Assembly: GCA_030765055.1 (NCBI GenBank)
Contig: CM060952.1
Coordinates: forward strand, 87,380,493 to 87,444,492
Direction: 5' to 3'
DNA: 64,000 bases
Source of the DNA: Mantis religiosa
Lineage: Eukaryota; Arthropoda; Insecta; Mantodea; Mantidae
Shown piece after piece: positions 34,872 through 46,292 of the stretch. The position numbers and the translations under genes were made by a program. Each line of letters starts with the position of its first letter. The first letter of the stretch is position 1. The notes beneath the pieces were generated by a model, which worked only from the letters and a program-made list of their open reading frames with translations, did not search any database and was not told where the DNA came from.

Positions 34872-35396
34872 GTAGAGTCAGACTGAAAAATTCAATGCCA
34901 TAGCCAGGATTTGAACCACGGATCTTCTGGTTTCCGTCCAGCCGCACTACCATTGTGCTACTATGGCCAACGTGCCGACATGACATTAAATTCTCCAACT
35001 GACTCGTATTTTCCCGGTAAACCACTTAGGAGTTCTCATAAACACATGAGACAACTACCTTAATGGCGACTTACTACATGTAAGTACTTTAAGGCCCGGG
35101 CTTTATAGTTAACCACTATTAAGTCAATTAATGGAAATTAATTGTTCTTTCATACTGGCCGTGTGTAAGCTAATTATGGAAATGTAGAGTCAGACTGAAA
35201 AATACGAGTCAGTTGGAGAATTTAATGTCATGTCGGCACGTTGGCCATAGTAGCACAATGGTAGTGCGGCTGGATGGAAACCAGAAGACCCGTGGTTCAA
35301 ATCCCGGCTATGGCATTGAATTTTTCAGTCTGACTCTATGTTTCCATAATTTAGCCTACACACGGCCAGTGTGAAAGAACAATTAATTTCCATTTG
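34872..35396. repeat. SINE-C inverted pair
   Basis: A minus copy (34872 to about 35165) and a plus copy (about 35180-35396) in tail-to-tail orientation around GTGTGTAAGCTAATTATGG. Both have the tRNA-like core (TAGCACAATGGTAGTGCGGC, GGTTCAAATCC) and the same outer end TTAATTTCCAT. The two copies resemble each other more than other SINE-C copies (both share the AGTCAGACTGAAAAAT variant). Confidence 0.85.
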
Positions 35397-35419
35397 TTTA
35401 TATTTTCAATCACATTCAG

Positions 35420-35662
35420 CCTGCCTCGCTAGCATAGTGGTAGCGTGTGTGCCTCACGTTCAAGAGGTTCCGAGTTAGAATCTTGGTCAGGGTGAGTTAC
35501 CTGGATATGGTTTTTCCAGGGTTTTCCCTTATCCTGAAAGACGAATGTCAGGTAACTCTAAGCTCTATGGACCCTGGGCTCATTTGAGCATCATTTCACC
35601 CATTCCATTTATCGTCCGATATGACTTGATGTTGAAGGGCGTAAATTACAAAATATGAAAGA
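35420..35662 (+). repeat. SINE-A copy 4
   Basis: Full-length SINE-A with a perfect 11-bp duplication AATCACATTCA at 35408-35418 and 35663-35673. It is inserted into the arm of a Penelope fold-back. Confidence 0.92.
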
Positions 35663-36179
35663 AATCACATTCAATCTTGTTGTTGTCAATTTTACGGTCA
35701 CTAGGGGTCAGTACATTCCTGCCAGTACTAACAAACTCTGAAAATGAAATAAATTTAAAGACAGAATCGATTGTCTTTAAGATAGATTTAATGGTTTGGT
35801 AAGAAATATTTACTTTAAAAAATAGAAATCACATAATAAATTTTGAAATATGAACAATGACATCTAGTGATTGTAACATTGACAATAACAAGATTGAATG
35901 TGATTGAAAATGTAAACAAGTGTTCTCAAAATTAGCATTTTCACAATTTCTTAAAATTTCCAACAATTTCATCAAAGTTTAAGTGAAGTTTTTGTTACAA
36001 ATAATTATAGTTGTCTAATATGCAAGTTTGTTGTTTACATTTGGTAAAATGTAAAAAAACGCTATTTGTATGGAACTTTTTGGGGCATAAAGTGACCTTT
36101 TTTCAGAAACTACTGAAGTTAGTTAAAATAAGGATTATAAATAAATTCTCGACTGCTGTTGTGGATCTATAGGTTCTTT

Positions 36180-36290
36180 AAAACATACGGAAATCTGTTC
36201 CACAAGCTCCCTCCACTGCATGCGTGAACCAAGAGTTTCTAGAAAAATTGTGCCATCAGAGGCACAGTAAAATCCTCTCTCACTATATGT
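36180..36290 (-). other. Short coding-like stretch of unknown origin
   Basis: A minus-strand frame of about 50 codons with non-random composition: MTYSERGFYCASDGTIFLE, then GSRMQWRELVEQIS and KEPIDPQQQSR. It is not part of the phosphatase, because exons 5 and 6 already join in phase. I do not recognise the family; it may be transposon debris. Confidence 0.2.
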
Positions 36291-36312
36291 CATAAAAATA
36301 TTCTCACTCACT

Positions 36313-36418
36313 CACTCGCCTAAGCTCAGCAGCAGGAATTTTTGTAATTTCTTGCATGATGTTATCACTAAATTTCTGCAGTTGGAATAGATATTTCTGC
36401 TGCTGAGCTTAGGTGAGT
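36313..36418. repeat. Short hairpin (about 24-bp arms)
   Basis: Arms 36313-36337 and 36395-36418 (CCTAAGCTCAGCAGCAG and complement) with a loop of about 57 bp. Beyond it, 36420-37670 shows only a lone copy of the PLE end block (TCACTGTTACTAAATTCCTT at 37283). Confidence 0.7.
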
Positions 36419-37673
36419 AAACACTAAGCTGTTTAAGAGCAGAAGGTTACTTATAGACCCATACTATAATATTACCAACTTGGCTGATTATTTTTTAAAA
36501 GAAAATAGGAGATAAATTTTAATCAAAGATGATGTACTTAAGAAAATAATTCTATCTTCGTTAATAAGCAAACTGTTTTATGAGAAGTGTAGATCAATGA
36601 ACTTACAAGACATGCATTTATATCCTGTAAACATTTCAGTTTCTGAGATAATGGGTTATGAGTTCATATTGGCGAGATAGAACTTCTATTTTAAAGAAGC
36701 AGCAGAATATATTCAATATATATTATACCTCAAACCTGACAACTGCAGCACACGTTGAAGATATATGTGATTAAAACCTACAGAGTTTGTTTTGTTCCAT
36801 AGTTTACAGTAACAAGTAATAGGTAACAAGCTTGTGTATCTGTTTGAACTGTGACTTTCTTCCTCTTTGCATCACTTTGTTCTCAGTCTTCATTGGTGAG
36901 TGTGGCAGTTCTTAAACCAAGGAAGTTAAACAAGCTTAGAGTTATGGCGTTTTTACTTTCTATGTAATAAATACTATAATAAAACTTATGTGTGGACTCA
37001 CATTATTTTTTCTACTTCTTCTTATACAATATAGTCTTAAAAGCACTTATTATTCTATTACTAAATGGTTTTCGAAACAGAGATTTATAATGGTTTAGTT
37101 ACATATTTCCTTATAGGTATAATGGGAATAAGAGAATACAGTAGGCTTAATAGACAGGCAAATGTTTTAAGAGCTTATCACTATGGTTTACCAGTTGTGC
37201 TAAAGTTGCCTATGATGAAGAGGATTTTCAAGGACATTCCCAGAAAACTCAAGATAAACATATTTTCATTTAAGTTATACATCACTGTTACTAAATTCCT
37301 TCAAACACATGCAAATATTTTAATTTGTCTGAAAATATATTACGCATATGATATTTTAATCAAAATATTGATTAGATAGTATAGATTAGAGACATTTTTT
37401 TAAAAAATCATAGTTTTCGAGAAATGTTTCATGTAAGGGTGTCAGCATCCTTGGAAGATACAAAGTTTGATATTTAACTGATCTTTCTTTCGAGTAATAC
37501 TGCTGTTTGACATGGACACACATACAAAAACATTTGTGTATAAATGCATTTTTTTTAATGTGTATTTCCATTGAAATCAAAGTATAAAATTTGTGAGTGG
37601 GATACAATATTTCCTCCACTTACGTAAAAACAGGTAGAGAGAGTAATCATAAACATTAAACTGTATTGGATAG

Positions 37674-37890
37674 GAGAGTCAAACTGAAAAATTCAATGCC
37701 ATGGCCAGTATTTGAACCATGGTAGCTCAATGATAGCTCAATGGTTAAGAGCAACTTGACGGAGACCAGGAGATCCGTGGTTCAAATCCCGCCCATGGCA
37801 TTGAATTTTTCAGTTTGATTCTATCTATCCAAAACCTTAATCTATACATGGCTAGTGTGGAAGAACGATTAATTTCCATAAATTAAACTG
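37674..37890. repeat. SINE-C fold-back with internal deletion
   Basis: A left inverted tail (GAGTCAAACTGAAAAATTC) is fused to a plus-oriented tRNA-like core and tail (TAGCTCAATGGTTAAGAGC ... AATTTTTCAGTTTGATTC), running to the family end TTAATTTCCATAAATTA. It lies about 150 bp from exon 5. Confidence 0.8.
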
Positions 37891-38046
37891 TATTATTCAT
37901 GAAAAACGTCTTGAGGTAAAGTAATAAGTACCATATTAAGATTCTGAATAACCATAATAGTTCTAGAGTAGAGTCAATAGTCTTAAAGCAGTCAATAATT
38001 GCATGACTTTCTCCTGTAGTTTTGGTTAAAATAAGGGAAATTATAC

Positions 38047-38187
38047 CATTCTTGTTGAGCCTTCAAAAGAAACATAGAAGACACGAAAAGTGAAGTTCGC
38101 AAGTTGTTGTGTAGAAGTATTAAAAATAGCAAATGGCCCATAACGAACTTCCTGCTGCAACTCTGGCCAGTACTGCTCACATACAAC
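38047..38187 (-). CDS. Receptor PTP exon 5 of 11: D1 CEQYWP
   Basis: Forty-seven codons, phase 0 at both ends. The acceptor is ctgttgcag (38188-38196) and the donor gtataa (38041-38046). The peptide begins VVCEQYWPELQQE, the conserved CxQYWP motif, followed by the strand-rich stretch ahead of the WPD loop and ending FEGSTRM. The next exon at 31465 begins VHHLHF, giving the usual R-V-x-H-x-HF arrangement. A 138-codon plus-strand reading frame overlaps this exon and is an antisense shadow. Confidence 0.93.
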
Positions 38188-38529
38188 CTGCAACAGATCA
38201 CAAGAATACACTCCTCACACATAAAGTACAAATTACAGAAACAGATGCAACAAATATGGTTAGATAAGAATTTTTATATACTACTTTCATATGTGAATCT
38301 TTACTTGCAACTCATAAAATTCAAAGAGAATGAAGGCGATCTTGCTACTACTTCCAGGAAACTAAAGAAATATCCTTTATTTGTCATGATACCTCAAATG
38401 TATGTTACTTTATTGAAGTTTGTTAGAGCCACTTTTGAAAAATTAAAAACTACACATTTTGTCACATATGGTGAAGAGAGGAGAAGGAATTTGCTGAGAA
38501 TGTTGTTCTTGAAATCTTAAACTGACCTT

Positions 38530-39540
38530 AAGTAAGCTGAAATATAGTTACCAATTTTAAATATTTATGTTGCATGCACACTCTATTGCAATTGTTGTTT
38601 CTCTCCTTTTCTCTCCCATTTTCTTTCCCATATGGCTTTCAATTAAATAGAATTATGTAAAATTTATGAAAATAAAGAACACTTTGCAAATTGTTCACAG
38701 ATGATACAAAATATATATTTTATTTTTCACATTAATACTCATACATATGACATTGTAATCAAAATCGTTATAGATACTTTTTTGAGAAAATTGGCTGATT
38801 AAAATATTCTAAGTATGTGTTGATTTGAGGTGGTAGGGTTTCTTTTGATAATCTCAGAACTTCAACCTGGGAAAGATCTGTTTCTACAAATGTTTCATTA
38901 TGGATTCAACATGTATTTACAGTGAAATCTTCTTTTACATTTTGTGTGGCATGTAATACTTATTTGCTGTTAGAATAAAGTAAAGTATTACTCCACATTC
39001 CACAATGAGCTCCACCTCTTAGTACACCTTGGTTATACGTTAATATCTGCGCATGCACACCTAAACAGCATTGCTGTCACCAGAATTTAACTGCATCTTT
39101 GATCTTACTCAACCAGTGCATTTTTAAACTTTTGAGAGTCATTTTTCTTACTGTAATTACTTTATAATGTTAATTCTATACTACAACAACTTGAATGGTT
39201 TATTGAAAGCAGGTAAAGCAAGAAGTTTAATAAACTGTGGAACTATATTATGGAAGAACACAGGAGTATTAAAACCCACCAGCCAATGCGGTTCATTTCT
39301 GCCACGTGCTTCTTTGACATTTACTTTATTCTTACAGCGAACAGATTATAATATAAAAACTGAAAATAGCAAAAAATGTTCCCATGCAATTCTTAATTTG
39401 GCGCAAAAGATTATCTTGAGAACTTCAACTGGCATCCGTAAATATCTGACCAAGTATGGAATGTACATTTATGTAAAGTAACCCATCATATTTATGTGAT
39501 AAAGTAAAAATTGTGATGATAAACAAATAAAGGAAGGTTT
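38530..39540. other. Intron sequence between exons 4 and 5, nothing recognised
   Basis: AT-rich. Reading frames at 38104-38520 and 39167-39481 show no family signature and the first overlaps exon 5 in antisense. Confidence 0.5.
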
Positions 39541-39542
39541 AC

Positions 39543-39680
39543 CTTATTTTTCTCAGTGATGTTTGTAGCCATAGCAATCACAAAAACATTTTCTTGCCAC
39601 ACCATCTTCCAAAAATCAGTCACGGTGGTTCGCTTTGGACCTTGTGTAGCAATATAAAATTTGGATGAATTGTTGTGACC
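39543..39680 (-). CDS. Receptor PTP exon 4 of 11: D1 YIATQGP and DFWKMVWQ
   Basis: Forty-six codons, phase 0 at both ends. The acceptor is ttgtttttag (39681-39690), with a good pyrimidine tract, and the donor gtaaac begins at 39542. The peptide holds KFYIATQGP, TVTDFWKMVWQ and a strand equivalent to IVMxTNxxEK, all conserved in PTP domains. It continues into CEQYWP in the next exon. Intron 3 upstream is about 10 kb and contains a hAT derivative, Penelope fragments, mariner debris and LINEs. Confidence 0.94.
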
Positions 39681-40109
39681 CTAAAAACAAATATTGTGAT
39701 TAAATTATCTGAAGTATATATTCATAAATACAACTTACTAATATCAGAAAGAAAAGTATTAAAAATGAAATCTATTTGAATAGATTTGAATAAATTTTGT
39801 CATTTGAATAAACATGGAAAGATAAAAGAGGCATCAAGGAAGGTGAAAGTTTTCTTACTACAGCATGTAACCACTTCCAAGTATACACTTTTGTAAGATA
39901 ATTTAGAAATCATTCAGCATAATGCCATTTGTTAAGTTGTGTTTGAGATCACACAAGTTCAAACAATAAAGTAATTGGAGAATTAGCAGATAAAGTCTAG
40001 TGCCTTTCTGTGAAGGTTGAACATATTGCACTTCTGTAGCCACTTTGGCTGATATAGGAGGTGGAATCCAGAATGTGATAGTACTCCACATCATCTATAG
40101 TTTAATACT

Positions 40110-40455
40110 ATTAGTACCTGCATCATGGCATTGTAGACTAGAGCATTATGCTTTGATTCCCTGCATCCAGAATGCACCCAGGATCGATTCCACCCCTGGG
40201 GAGTGCAGATTTTAAGTCCCAGGTGTAGGACCAGTGCCCAGTCAGCATCATGAGGAAATTGATGAGCTATGCTAGTTAGCAAAACGTGGTCTAGAAAGTC
40301 AACTTTCCAGCTGGGGGTGCCGAGATGCTGACCCATTTCTTCCCAGTATCAGTTGGATGATCGTCCACCTCTACCTTGCATATGTAGGCATGAGGCCAGC
40401 AGTTGGGTTGGCAGGCTCAGATCCACTCGGAGTTATTATGCCATGGGTCATGTTA
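40110..40455 (+). repeat. SINE-D copy 2
   Basis: Head GGCATTGTAGACTAGAGCAT with B box GGATCGATTCC, then the body shared with the 20.5-kb copy (AGCATCATGAGGAAATTGA, CCAGTATCAGTTGGATGATC, CTACCTTGCATATGTAGGCA). Confidence 0.85.
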
Positions 40456-41114
40456 CAGTACCCATATTTTAGTAATCACCTCAGTTGTAAATATAATGTA
40501 TATAGAAATTTAATGCAATTGTATACCTGACAGGTTTTTTTCTGAGATTTCCCTCAGTCATTAAGGCAAATGCTGGGTATCTGTATTTGACCTCGGTACA
40601 ACCTTGTGTTATTTCTTAAACTTTTTTTATATTCTGTAAATATGATAATGTTTGACTTAGCCTTTTTTTTTTTTTTGACAAAGCCCATATCTGTATGAAA
40701 TTTTGTTCGTGAGTAAATCTGAATCTTTGTCACACAAGAAATATGAGGAGGTTCAAGCATGAACAGGACTGATGTTTTTACTAGTGTAAAACCCTACCCA
40801 GCAAATTACTGCCTTGGAAGTGGAAGTTGCTTCCCTCCCCTCCCTCTCAGTTGTGAGCATGTTCAGTCTTGTCTAAACTACAACAAGAGTATTGTTTAGT
40901 GTGAATAATGCATTATTATAAATTTGTTACTACAGAATAGGTCCAACCATTGCATATTCTTCAGAGGCTTAAAACACAAATTGGAGAATGTTTCTCAAGA
41001 ATTTGAGTGTTTGAATGAGTGTCAAGCCCTCAGAGAGAGAAGAGGGTCATGAACATACTGAATAATTATAAACTACAAGTTCAATAAAGTACAGTTAAAT
41101 CTCGACACAAGTTC

Positions 41115-41600
41115 AATCTTGGTTGGAAGTCTTTTTTATCTTGATGTCCTTCAGAAATGTATGATCATCAATGCAAAATATTATTCCAGAATTTTGTTGG
41201 AAGATGTAAAGAATAAGATTCTGACCAGGGGGAAAACAGGAGCAAATCAGATTTCCTTCCTTCAAGATAATGCGGTGCCTCACACTATAAATCATCAGGA
41301 ATCTAAAATAGGACCTCATTCCCCAACCATCTTATAGTCCATATATAGCACCAAGTAATTCTTTTTATTTGGGATTCTGACTTGGAGGGAGTGCAGTTGG
41401 AGAACAAAAATACAGTGGTCACATTTTTTCAGGAACAGTGCACACAAAGAATTTTTGGGAATAAAACAGTTGCCAAAATGCTGGAAAAAATGTATAGAAG
41501 TCAATGGGGACTGCTTCAAAGGATACAATGAAAAACGGGTCATTTTCATTACAGTATGTTCTAAAAGATGTCATATTCATATTTAAACCACCTTGTATTT
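41115..41600 (+). pseudogene. Mariner transposase remnant
   Basis: Stop-broken pieces of the catalytic and C-terminal parts: FLQDNAVPHTIN (from LHDNARPH), SPYIAPSNS (from SPDLAPSD) and, in another frame, LPKCWKKCIEVNGDCF (from WxKCIxxxGDYF). Distinct from the copy at 27 kb. No terminal repeats recognised. Confidence 0.7.
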
Positions 41601-42225
41601 TCATATGTGTGCAGAAGACCCCACTTCAGTGTTACTCACTGCACAAAGTGATCATCGACATAGGGCATGCTGAAACCTATTGAGTTTTCATTCATGTGAG
41701 TTAGGCATCTAGATTCTGTTATTATTTCCTAGACATGCCATATACAGTATAAGTATGCATTTGCCTACTTCATGAAACTCAAACCTCTATAGCTTTTTGT
41801 CATCCAGAAAAGCATAATCATTTTTTGATGACTTGAAATTTGCAAAGTGTAAAAAGTTCAGTTCAGCAAATGAACAAAAGGTACATGTAGATAAGTAGTA
41901 AATTATAATTTACTCTTCATATTATGAACTATAAACAAAACCTATGGCAAAACAGGTGCAAAATATCCTGTAGCCATTGAGGACAAATAAGAAAATCATT
42001 TAAAAGGGAGAGTTAACTTAACTGTTCACATACTCTGTTATTGAACGTTCATGCCCATTTACTACCGATAAATGCAATAATATTTTAAATACCAGAAAAC
42101 AAATACACAGCACTGCATTTTGTTGCAGCCCAGTTAAGGGAAGTAGCATTGTTAATCTAAATGAACAGATAAGTCCTATTATTTGAAGCAAAAGGTTAGA
42201 AACAGTGATGTATTTAACATATGAA

Positions 42226-43142
42226 AGCAATGAGTCGGTAATTCAAACATAAACATCACTTAAATTATCCTTACTTGGACATGTTTCAGAGAACGTTTTG
42301 TCCCCATCCTCAGCAGTTATCCGACTGGTTGCATCCGTGGTTTCTTGAAGTGAGCTGGTTGTCTGTGGCGGCATCTGTTGTCTGTGAGATAAACTTCCAA
42401 AGAGAGTTTTCAGGCAGCAATTCAAAATTTAAAGTAAACTGTTTATTTTTTATAATTAGCAACTTTTCCCAAACATCGAGTTCGGTTGCATTACTGGCTG
42501 ATTTTAATAGTTTTATATTTGGTACAATTTCATGATTGGGAGACCAGAAATGGTGAGCTATTGCTGATTTTTCTATTTGTTTGTATTTCATGTATCTCAT
42601 ATCTTCCTGTAACCTTCTGTATGTAAACTTCTTTTGGATTTTCCTATGTAGAACTTATTGCAATCTGAGCAGTTGATTTTGTATATACCTGATTTCTTGT
42701 TTTCAGGTACTGGGTCTTTCAGGTTGTTGCAAAATAAGTTTTTTAAACTGAATTTATTTATTGGGGCTAGGGTGATGTACTTCTTGAATATCTTGTTGAA
42801 TTTTAGCAATAGCTCACCATTTCTGGTCTACCAATCATGAAATTGTACCAAATATAACACTATTAAAATCAGTCAGTAATGCAGCCGAACTCGATGTTTG
42901 GGAAAAGTTGCTAATTATAAAAAATAAACAGTTTACTTTAAATTTCGAATTGCCACCTGAAAACTCTCTTTGGAAGTTCATCTCACAGACAACAGATGCC
43001 GCCACAGACAACCAGCTCACTTCAAGAAACCACGGATCCAACCAGTCGGATAACTGCTGAGGATAGGGACAAAACGTTCTCTGAAACACGTCCAAGTAAG
43101 GATAATTTAAGTGATGTTTGTGTTTGAATTACCGACTCACTG
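42226..43142 (-). mobile_element. Penelope-like element with 320-bp inverted arms
   Basis: Left arm 42233-42570 and right arm 42826-43140 are inverted copies including the outer end TGAGTCGGTAATTCAAACAT. The minus strand encodes FNKIFKKYITLAPINKFSL, SGIYKINCSDCNKFYIGKSK (frameshift at about 42600), then AHHFWSPNHEI to NFELLPENSLWKF. In the right arm a hammerhead-like module reads AGTCGG (43044), CTGCTGA (43054), a stem, GAAA (43083), GTA (43096) and CCGACT (43132). The arms differ by scattered substitutions, so this copy is older than the one at 33.3 kb. Confidence 0.9.
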
Positions 43143-43144
43143 CT

Positions 43145-44060
43145 TTCAAAAGATAAGTCCTAGTTTATCAGAGCTTGTATATTACTAGCATGGGCTGTAA
43201 TCTTAAGTTAGTGAGAAATCTACAATTGGATGAAATGGAAACAGTTGTTTATCCATTTGTCTTTCATCAATATATGTAACTAAACTTTTCCCTATATTGG
43301 CATTATACCAGCTCCGGACATTAGATTCACTTTGAGTTAGATCATAATAAGGAAAGCAATTCTTAAGTTTTAATAGTGAGCCTAAGCAGGCTATTCTCAT
43401 GTTGATGTATAGTATGTGATGTTTTGACATTGCAGGTTATCAAAATATAGCCAGTAAATTATATGCATATTTTTTGTATAAGTGCTGTGTATTACGACAT
43501 CCATGTTGGTGTGTTCTGGCACTACTAAGAGGTCTGATCAGGACTGATGCTTCTTGCCTGTCTTGAGCTCTTCTGCACATGAGGTGGCTCACGGGTACAA
43601 TGACCCAGGGTACTTAATCTTCCTGAGATGACAAAGTGCAAATTGTCTACTACTGGTTGCGAGACACCACTTGAGCAATGGCCATAGTCACTGAACCCAT
43701 AAACACTGTCTGAGATCAAGAGGCCAGAGGTTGAATTTAATTGCCACTGACATAACTGGCACTAGTATGTCAGTGAATCTAACTTAATGCCTAGAACCTA
43801 ATGCTCATTTGTCTGTCTGTCCATGGTCACTGCCAGGCTGGGCTCAGCCTGAATAATTTTACTGCATGCCCATGCTCACATGGGTTTTGCGGCAGATAGG
43901 GAAAAATGAGTCAATTAGGAAGGGTAATTTTTATTCTAGTTGAATGGTAAGTATACAAGGTAATATGCTGCTTCTCGGTGCTGTGAGAAACAAGATCCAA
44001 AGTCCATTCATCTGATATGTGAATTAATAGATACATTGTGACTGATGGGGAGTAAAATTT
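43145..44060. other. No gene; possible SINE-like stretch
   Basis: Between 43675 and 43750 there is a weak tRNA-like pattern (ATGGCCATAGTCACTGAACC, then AGAGGTTGAATTTAATTGCC) that I could not tie to another copy in the window. The rest shows nothing. Confidence 0.3.
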
Positions 44061-44063
44061 GAG

Positions 44064-45078
44064 AACCAATCAGCTCTTTATAGGATTATTTGGAGCTCAG
44101 CTTTCGTTGCTGACAGAAATTGCTCCTTGCTTATATGGGTGAACTCCAGATAATGCCCCAGTTTTAAGGAGGAAATGGCAATACAAGAGATCTGGATAAG
44201 AGAGAAGGTATCCTTCTTGGAAGCCCAAAAGCTCTTGCATATTCTCCAGCGTTCTGTCCCTATGTTGGTTACTTATAGTGCAGTTGCGGTTAAGCTGGTA
44301 TCTAGACATGAAATTGCAACACAAACTAGTGACTTAAACGGGGTAGTCATTGCAGAAAGAACAATTACACCAAGTTCACAGCCAAAGCAACAGACATCAG
44401 CACGCACAACACTGAGCATGCCTACCAAGTCCAGTCCTAAGAAGAAAGTTTCGGCCAACTCACCGCTGAAAGCATCTACTTCAAGAATGGCATGTGAACC
44501 AGTAATATAATGCATCACCAAGAAAACTGAAGACTGCATATGAAAGAACTGACTTCCTTAGGGACAATAATAAGGCAAGTAAAACAACAATAAGCCAGCA
44601 TAAAATCCAAGACCATCTCTTCCAAGATCATCTTCTGAGAAATTATCTGGAGAGGACTCAGATCAGTTGTCAATCGCAGTTTCCACTCAGTTTGAGGCTC
44701 TTGAACCACAATTTTCAGTTGGAAAGGGGTTCTCCTCCATAGATGATATGGAGCAGGAAGATTCTGCCCTCACTGCCAAAATAATGTGAAAAAAAGGAAG
44801 AATAAACATCCTGAAAACAGTGTTAGCCAAACACCCAACCTAAGTTATAGAATTTAATAAAGAAATTAGTTTTTTTTATGCCTTTAGGCCTTTTATTTAT
44901 TGCTATTTACAGCTTGTTATTGGCTTTTGTCTTAATTGTGTATTTTATTTGGCATTTTATTTTGACTTTTATAATTTATAGATTAATTTATCTCTGGCTT
45001 TTGCCATGATTTAGTTTTTTAAAGGGCACTGATGATCCTGTAGTTGAGTGCCATTATATACACATCATATCATACTTG
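44064..45078 (+). mobile_element. LINE deletion derivative: gag-like ORF1 end joined to a 3-prime tail
   Basis: Frame 44175-44507 (REKVSFLEAQKLLHILQRSV, YSAVAVKLVSRHEIATQTSD, Ser/Pro/Lys-rich tail) resembles the C-terminus of Jockey/I-type ORF1 proteins, where SYxEARKxV and TATQT precede ORF2. No ORF2 follows. The 3-prime end has AAAGGGCACTGATGATCCTG and GTAGTTGAGTGCC, a tail I associate with insect non-LTR elements. ORF2 has therefore been deleted. Confidence 0.5.
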
Positions 45079-45319
45079 CTTATATGGGATGCTTGCAAGC
45101 CATGTGAGCTGCCTGGGGTAGCCTGAGGCAGTGCTTACATTTCCATTGCTACGACATGGCTGTGACAAACTCAGAAACTGATTTGTGGTAGCACAACCCT
45201 AAAGACTAAATATTCACATTTAAACTGAATGGCAACAGTTCTACTTTTAAAATACAGTAGTTGGGTTAGTCTAGGACTGAACAAGTGACTTTTTAAACCT
45301 GGAATGATGATTTGATTTC

Positions 45320-45748
45320 ATTAACCAGAGTCAAAGAGCACTTTAGAGTCATTAAAATGAAACAAGAAGATAAGTCAGCAGTAGCATTTCATTTTTGGAA
45401 CAAAAGCCATAACACTGACACAAATAAAAAATTACTAAAAGGAGTGATAAATCAAACCAGACTAATGTGGTAGAACATTTTCATATGGAAAAATAAGGAC
45501 CGAGTAATGAACTTTGAAATCCCACCAGTAGATAATCTGACAAAGAAGTTCATAGGTCTACCACCAGAAAGAAGAGAGCAGATGACAACAAGACTGAGGT
45601 TGAAAATAGGTGCAACAGCTTCTAAAACTAGTCCCTTAATAATATAAAAATGTAAGTGATGAAGCGTTAAAAACTGATTACAAATAGATTTTTTTAATTA
45701 ATTTTCATGTCACTGTTACTAAATTCCTCCAACCATATGTAACCAGAG
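45320..45748 (+). pseudogene. Penelope endonuclease C-terminal fragment
   Basis: TRVKEHFRVIKMKQEDKSAV, AFHFWNKSHNTDTN, KLLKGVINQ and IFIWKNKDRVMNFEIPP with stops; same subfamily as the 33.3-kb palindrome. It ends with the shared block GTCACTGTTACTAAATTCCT at 45710. Confidence 0.82.
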
Positions 45749-45893
45749 TTAGGACTTTTAGGACCCCCCCTACGCGACGTAATACAACCTACTAAAATGC
45801 TCAGGGCTGTACAAACACTGCACGTGCTGCCGCTAGTGGCAGTGTGACGGTGTTTGGAGACAGTGATTTGTTTGCTGACAGTGAAGAACATTA

Positions 45894-46058
45894 ATGTCAG
45901 AATCATGTAAATGCATAATAGACAAAGAGTTGGCAAGAGGTGCTACGGTATGCTATGTAGAAATTAAGGGCACTAAACCCAAATGGTTGAGACAGCACTG
46001 TAACACTAAGAAACATCAAGCAAGGATTTTAGCAAGAGCAGAGGTCGAGGAACAATGA
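45894..46058 (+). CDS. Small intact frame: BED-finger-like N-terminus of hAT transposase
   Basis: Fifty-four codons from ATG to TGA: MSESCKCIIDKELARGATV, then CYVEIKGTKPKWLRQHCNTKKHQARI. The WLRQHCNTKKH part resembles the H-x-x-T-K-K-H end of BED zinc fingers; the first metal-binding Cys pair is not clear. It may be a leftover of the transposase start rather than a working product. Confidence 0.4.
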   Translation: MSESCKCIIDKELARGATVCYVEIKGTKPKWLRQHCNTKKHQARILARAEVEEQ

Positions 46059-46292
46059 GGGCCAAGTGTAACTTTACCGTCTCCGTCCTATTCTTTTAGG
46101 ACTTGTGTAAGATCATGTAGCCGAGGAAATTCACAGAAGTTACAGTGATGTAGACAAATTTCGTTGCAAACGTAAAAAAGATATTTTTTAAAGCTTCAAG
46201 CACAAAACGTAAATATAAAGAAATGGCATCTAACGTAATGTGGCACCCTACCAAGAAATGGCACCTTACCTCCTCAGCCGGTTTAAACTCGC

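Larger units (their letters stand above)
34735..36012. mobile_element. Decayed Penelope fold-back hosting SINE-C and SINE-A insertions
   Basis: Outer arms 34779-34868 and 35915-36005 pair (AACAAAAACTTCACTTA and complement, ACACTTGTTTA). Inner arms around TCAATCACATTCAATCTTGT (35405 and 35640-35700) pair with 35860-35905. The centre (35780-35850) reads EIFTLKNRNHIINFEI, the PLE C-terminus. A SINE-C pair (34872-35396) and a SINE-A (35420-35662) interrupt the left arm. Confidence 0.65.

Noticed and set aside
37065..37379. Plus-strand 104-codon frame as a gene
   Set aside because: It contains the Penelope end block (codons for TVTKFLQT) and has no motif otherwise.
38104..38520. Plus-strand 138-codon frame
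   Set aside because: Its first third is antisense to exon 5, and the rest shows no motif.
42835..43095. Minus-strand frame in the right arm of the 42-kb Penelope fold-back
   Set aside because: It is the antisense of the endonuclease coding arm and duplicates the frame at 42275-42535, which is likewise antisense.
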